Notes under the pieces: model-generated
The model's database searches: none
Told to the model about the DNA's origin: nothing
What the model saw: the letters and a program-made list of their open reading frames with translations, nothing else
Origin: Hyaloscypha bicolor E
Lineage: Eukaryota > Ascomycota > Leotiomycetes > Helotiales > Hyaloscyphaceae
Direction of reading: 5' to 3'
Length of the DNA: 64,000 nucleotides
NCBI RefSeq assembly: GCF_002865645.1
Contig: NW_020194685.1
Location: 682,001-746,000, forward strand
In this document: positions 63,992 to 64,000 of the stretch, one piece after another
Layout of the letters: the number at the start of each line of letters is the position of its first letter
How positions within the stretch are numbered: the first letter of the stretch is position 1
Made by a program: the position numbers and the translations under genes

Positions 63992-64000
63992 AAATGTCCC

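Larger units (their letters stand above)
63126..64000. other. Window end: upstream region of DDI1, no supported gene
   Basis: Short GC-rich open frames occur on both strands without recognisable families. The segment includes the dispersed-repeat copy 2 (about 63770-63868) and a degenerate pentanucleotide array (63911-63991). A gene may begin beyond the right edge. Confidence 0.4.

Overview
This window is a piece of nuclear chromosome from a filamentous ascomycete (Pezizomycotina). The evidence is short introns (about 45-130 bp) with CTAAC/CTGAC-type branch points, fungal-only gene families (Rot1, Goodbye-NACHT NLR, Clr5, Zn2Cys6 factors) and AT-rich MITE-like elements. The class cannot be fixed from the sequence alone; Leotiomycetes is only a guess. 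No rRNA, tRNA or CRISPR array was recognised.

Core block 1 (1.1-18.5 kb) is dense and intact: MTR10-type importin (-), SmE (+), 5-formyl-THF cyclo-ligase (-), ROT1 (+), a membrane-anchored phytase/acid phosphatase (-), NAD-isocitrate dehydrogenase catalytic subunit (-), exocyst SEC5 (+) and a fungal-specific coiled-coil protein (+). Several pairs are divergent and share promoters (MTR10/SME1, FAU1/ROT1, IDH2/SEC5). Exon models were built by hand and all close in frame.

Accessory block (about 18.6-49.5 kb) mixes repeats with decaying genes. Four copies of an AT-rich, TIR-bearing MITE-like family (A 19.8, B 27.7, C 28.7, D 47.3 kb) and two solo LTRs of one retrotransposon family lie here. One LTR is nested in MITE B. 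Between MITEs A and B sits a Clr5-domain pseudogene with in-frame stops only, followed by a large Goodbye-NACHT-TPR-ZZ NOD-like receptor. The receptor is intact except for one extra C in a 12-C run exactly at the Walker A P-loop. Further along are a GH92 mannosidase with one frameshift, a Zn2Cys6 factor with two stops and no frameshift, a trypsin-like protease (intact), a membrane-protein remnant, an intact 3-beta-HSD/sterol dehydrogenase-like gene, an intact RBM26/27-like RNA-binding protein, a frameshifted FAD amine oxidase abutting MITE D, and a badly broken aldo/keto reductase.

Core block 2 (49.9-63.1 kb) is intact again: type II PI4-kinase LSB6 (+), a RAD5/HLTF-like SNF2-RING ATPase (+), a 3.2-kb gene-poor stretch, RRP8 (+) and DDI1 (-).

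The most striking find is a pair of near-identical introns about 118 bp long. One is in the GH92 gene (31971-32087, +) and one is in the unrelated dehydrogenase gene (40900-41017, -). Both are sense-oriented and both have repeat boundaries coinciding with the splice sites, which is the signature of introner-like elements. Other points of interest are the homopolymer at the NLR P-loop, two GC-AG introns, a DDI1 start codon that appears to be split by an intron, and the contrast between stop-only (RIP-like) decay and indel decay among the pseudogenes.
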